This document shows positions 61,699-64,000 of a stretch of DNA of 64,000 nucleotides, piece by piece. The stretch comes from Flavobacterium yafengii (GTDB lineage Bacteria; Bacteroidota; Bacteroidia; Flavobacteriales; Flavobacteriaceae), in assembly GCF_030010375.1 (NCBI RefSeq), contig NZ_JASCRY010000001.1:744001-808000 (forward strand), given 5' to 3'. Position numbers and translations under genes: made by a program. The notes beneath the pieces are model-generated. The model worked only from the letters and a program-made list of their open reading frames with translations, did no database searches and was not told where the DNA came from. Within the stretch, counting starts at the first letter, position 1. Every line of letters begins with the position of its first letter.

Positions 61699-62478
61699 TT
61701 ATAAATTAAGTTTTTCGTACGCTTTTTTGGCGGCTTCATAGCCAATGTTGAAAACGGCATCCATCTTCACTTTGTTAGTTTCAAAGGTACTGTAAAGACA
61801 CAAATCCTTTGGTTCAATAACCCAATCACAAATGTTAAATTTATGCAGATTTGAATTTGCCGAAAGGATATCAAATGCTCGCGTGGTTACTGCTTTGATA
61901 GAACTTAAATCTTTGGCTTCAATTTTTTGAATAGGACTCACATAAACACCTATTAGTGTGTCACATTGTCCTTGTAAGATATCAGTGGGAAAATGATTCA
62001 ATATCCCGCCGTCACTATATATTTTTCCTTTAATTTCATAAGGGGACAAGATTCCGGGAAATGCCGAGGAAGCTAAAATAGCATCGATAATTGTTGTTTG
62101 TGGGTCAAATATTTTTAGTTTTCCACGAACCATATCGGTTGCTGTAATTTGAATCGGGATTTTTAAATCACCTAATGTAGCATCCTTGAAAATAGTGTAA
62201 AAATAAGGTTTGAAGGATTCAGAATCAATTAATCCGGCTTTTTTGAACGTTAAATGCTTCCAATGAAAAAGATATATCGATTTAAAGAATTCCAAAATTT
62301 CTTCGGGAGTTTTTCCCCAGGCATACATGGCGCCAACAATTGAACCAGCGCTTGTTCCTGCCATTTGAGATGGGCGAATGTTTTTTTCTTCTAAAAACTT
62401 AATCACACCAGCATGAGCGATACCTTTAGAGCCTCCGCCGGAAAGTACTAATCCTATCGATTTTGTTTTTAAATCCAT
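61699..62478 (-). CDS. Patatin-like phospholipase
   Basis: 259 residues from the ATG at 62478 (MDLKTKSIGLVLSGGGSKG); the longer frame to 62622 adds an unlikely 48-residue leader. Anion hole GGGSKGIAHAG (about 14-24), nucleophile Ser in GTSAGS (about 43-48) and dyad Asp in SDGGILNHFPTD (about 168). The Ser-Asp dyad is complete. The protein appears cytosolic; similar to RssA/YjjU-type. Substrate unknown. Confidence 0.92.
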   Translation of the reverse strand: MDLKTKSIGLVLSGGGSKGIAHAGVIKFLEEKNIRPSQMAGTSAGSIVGAMYAWGKTPEEILEFFKSIYLFHWKHLTFKKAGLIDSESFKPYFYTIFKDATLGDLKIPIQITATDMVRGKLKIFDPQTTIIDAILASSAFPGILSPYEIKGKIYSDGGILNHFPTDILQGQCDTLIGVYVSPIQKIEAKDLSSIKAVTTRAFDILSANSNLHKFNICDWVIEPKDLCLYSTFETNKVKMDAVFNIGYEAAKKAYEKLNL

Positions 62479-62583
62479 CTTTTTTATTTGTGATAAAATT
62501 ACTCTTTTTGTGGAATTGAAAGTGACATATATCATATTTATGCTCCAATTTTGTGGTAACTTTGTGAAAATAAATAATTCATT

Positions 62584-63189
62584 ATGAAAATCCCAGTAGC
62601 TAAAGCATTGTTTAATAGTCATTCCTATTCTGAGTATAGAAAACTAGTTTCAGATTTATTACTGGAAGGAAAGTCAACCGGGAATGAACAATCTGATGAT
62701 TTAAAACATTACAGTGAGTTGAATGAAACTAGAATGAATCGTTTGGATAAAACGATAAAAATTACCGATGAAAATAGTCTGAAATTAAAGAACTTAAATA
62801 ATGAATACATTTGGTTAGTTATTTCCGAAGGTTGGTGTGGTGATGCTGCTCAACTCTTGCCAGTTATCAATAAAATGGCGATTGATGCCGGTAAAATAGA
62901 ATTGAGAATTGTTCTGCGTGATGAAAATGACGAATTGATGAAACTGTTTTTAACCAATAAAAAGAAATCAATTCCAGTGGTGATTGTTGTAGATAAAGAA
63001 ACGGGAAGTGTTCTTGGAAAATGGGGCCCAAGACCCAAAGGAGCAACCGATTTAATTACGGATTATAAAAAGGAATTTGGAGTTATTGACGAAATAGTAA
63101 AAACCAATTTGCAATTATGGTATTTGCATGATAAAGGAATCAGTACCCAAAATGAGTTGGTTAACTTGATGCTTGATTTGCAACAATAG
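62584..63189 (+). CDS. Thioredoxin-fold protein with single active-site Cys
   Basis: 201 residues, no signal peptide. The fold's strand-helix-strand is seen in YIWLVISEGWCGDAAQLLPVI (about 78-98), where the usual C-x-x-C is W-C-G-D-A: only the first Cys remains, so it cannot make a normal disulphide. Then LRIVLRDENDELM and the cis-Pro region KKKSIPVVIVVDK (about 128-140). Matches the Thioredoxin_9-like family. A thiol-transfer or binding role is possible. Convergent/divergent neighbours show no operon. Confidence 0.85.
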   Translation: MKIPVAKALFNSHSYSEYRKLVSDLLLEGKSTGNEQSDDLKHYSELNETRMNRLDKTIKITDENSLKLKNLNNEYIWLVISEGWCGDAAQLLPVINKMAIDAGKIELRIVLRDENDELMKLFLTNKKKSIPVVIVVDKETGSVLGKWGPRPKGATDLITDYKKEFGVIDEIVKTNLQLWYLHDKGISTQNELVNLMLDLQQ

Positions 63190-63359
63190 AATTTTAAAAA
63201 CGGGCAACTTTCATAACTTTTAGTGTTTCATAATTGCCAAAAATACTTCAGTATTGAGCAAAAAATCATTGTTTTGGTATGAATTTTTTAATGTAAAAGA
63301 CACCTGAAGTTCTATGTTTGTTGAGGTAAAATAATTAAGTTTATTTTTTTGTTAATTTT

Positions 63360-63390
63360 TTTGCGTATCGAAAAAAAATTCGTAAATTGG
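63360..63390 (+). promoter_or_regulatory. Promoter upstream of a 25-codon ORF
   Basis: TTTG (63360-63363), 19 bp, TAAATTGG (63383-63390, seven of eight to TAnnTTTG). About 80 bp before the small ORF. Confidence 0.5.
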
Positions 63391-63470
63391 TGACTGCCAA
63401 CCAGGTCTATTGTTAATTTACTTTTTTTATTGGTGTTTAAATATTGTTTCACAACTTAAAAAACATCATC

Positions 63471-63548
63471 ATGAAAAATCGATTTGAAAAGTTTTATGAT
63501 TATTTGTCACATTTACTATTTGGAGGTAAAAAAGCAACTAATTATTAA
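63471..63548 (+). CDS. Possible 25-residue peptide
   Basis: ATG...TAA giving MKNRFEKFYDYLSHLLFGGK plus KATNY, too short for ordinary gene calls. It is amphipathic with basic ends (K, R, KK) and an aromatic centre (F, Y, Y, F). Supported by a promoter-like pair upstream and a strong hairpin terminator downstream, inside a 476-bp gap between a plus-strand gene and the minus-strand truB. No homologue is known to me. It could be a small membrane-active peptide, a leader, or the transcript could be a noncoding RNA. Confidence 0.45.
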   Translation: MKNRFEKFYDYLSHLLFGGKKATNY

Positions 63549-63608
63549 ACAATCGGCGCGAGCCTAGTAGACAAATAGAGTATGGATTAAAACTACTTTA
63601 ACTTTAGA

Positions 63609-63657
63609 AAAAACACATCGCAAATTCAATTTAATATTGGATTTGTCATGTGTTTTT
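63609..63657. terminator. Bidirectional terminator
   Basis: AAAAACACAT / ATGTGTTTTT with inner CAAAT/ATTTG stem; T tract on the plus strand and A tract on the left. Confidence 0.85.
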
Positions 63658-63665
63658 GCTTTTGG

Positions 63666-64000
63666 TTACAATCCTTCGGTAAGACTTTCTTCGAATAAAG
63701 TAACATCCATTGCATCAGCCACGTTATAATCGCCAATTTTTGTTCTGCGTAAAACGGTTAAATGGGAACCGGAATTCATGGCTTTTCCAAAATCAAAAGC
63801 CAGCGAACGAATGTAAGTTCCTTTACTGCAAACAACTCTGAAATCTATTTCCGGGAGTGCGATTCGAGTAATTTCAAATTCGTGTATCGTTGTTTTTCTA
63901 CTCGCAATTTCAATTGTTTCTCCAGCGCGTGCATGTTCGTATAAGCGAACACCATCTTTTTTTATGGCCGAGAAAATGGGTGGTTTTTGATCTATTTCCC
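63666..64000 (-). CDS. truB: tRNA pseudouridine-55 synthase, 3' part (5' end outside window)
   Basis: Open frame running off the right edge, with its stop at 63666-63668. The visible C-terminal 110 residues read ...QKPPIFSAIKKDGVRLYEHA, then VVCSKGTYIRSLAFDFGKAM, then GSHLTVLRRTKIGDYNVADA and end LTEGL. The Q-K-P-P-x-x-S-A-x-K-x-x-G-x-R block and the C-S-K-G-T-Y-I-R-S-L block are diagnostic of TruB, which makes the psi-55 of the tRNA T-loop. The catalytic Asp lies beyond the window. Confidence 0.93.
   Translation of the reverse strand, partial: EIDQKPPIFSAIKKDGVRLYEHARAGETIEIASRKTTIHEFEITRIALPEIDFRVVCSKGTYIRSLAFDFGKAMNSGSHLTVLRRTKIGDYNVADAMDVTLFEESLTEGL

Overview
The window is a chromosomal segment of a member of the Bacteroidota, most likely Flavobacteriaceae and probably Flavobacterium. 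The DNA is AT-rich and genes lack obvious Shine-Dalgarno sequences. Many genes are preceded by the Bacteroidota promoter signature (TTTG, about 20 bp, TAnnTTTG). The gene content also fits: a three-gene succinate dehydrogenase with one membrane subunit, an HMG-CoA synthase, DUF5686 and Big_5-type envelope proteins, a PID-CTERM-like small protein, and an rpmF-fabH-accB-accC cluster. Most of the window is ordinary core genome. No phage, integrase, insertion sequence or CRISPR array was seen.

Layout. 1-3.5 kb: the 3' part of an AddB-like PD-(D/E)XK nuclease, a small membrane protein plus ABC ATPase, and an alpha/beta hydrolase. 3.6-4.8 kb: a solitary, very AT-rich AbiH-family gene, the only recognisable anti-phage candidate. 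4.9-10.3 kb: an AIM24/TIGR00266 protein, aminopeptidase P and a secreted Asp-box (BNR) propeller protein. 10.3-14.9 kb: the glyoxylate shunt (aceB-aceA) with a divergent XRE/short-chain-acyl-type regulator. 15-20.2 kb: HMG-CoA synthase and sdhCAB. 20.3-24.6 kb: a secreted unknown, an omega-amidase-like nitrilase, an Ig-like lipoprotein, methylmalonyl-CoA epimerase, a CAT tRNA and a PID-CTERM-like protein. 24.6-30.3 kb: ribE, pdxA and the yceD-rpmF-fabH-accB-accC cluster. 30.5-35 kb: two tandem secreted PepSY-like paralogues, an NtrC-type regulator and a convergent hybrid histidine kinase. 35-41.7 kb: an S9 peptidase, an FAD oxidoreductase, mtgA, tRNA-Ala, a crotonase-fold enzyme, a QueD/PTPS-like enzyme and LpxH. 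41.7-51.6 kb: a Cys-rich unknown, an MFS transporter, recJ, a HopJ-like protein, rsmI, an acidic unknown, tdk, rpoN and asnS. 51.9-64 kb: a small membrane unknown, an MMPL/RND transporter, a cation antiporter with a Gdx/SugE-like gene, a DUF5686 outer-membrane protein, frr-pyrH, a patatin-like lipase, a thioredoxin-fold protein, an unannotated 25-codon ORF and the 3' part of truB.

The most unusual material is intergenic. (i) Two copies (40.2 and 51.7 kb), plus a more distant third (5.8 kb), of an element with near-constant flanks around a hairpin whose sequence differs completely between copies yet stays perfectly self-complementary. An outer 4-bp stem also changes in a compensatory way (CCTG/CAGG versus CCCG/CGGG). 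(ii) Intergenic arrays built from 7- or 8-nt units, most of which invert at their centre (19.4, 28.8, 48.5, 50.05 and 60.87 kb). (iii) A roughly 200-bp nest of inverted repeats at 45.2 kb. (iv) A C/G-rich repeat in opposite orientations at 40.36 and 48.39 kb. The repeats and the small ORF are the best candidates for something undescribed; their function cannot be decided from this window.
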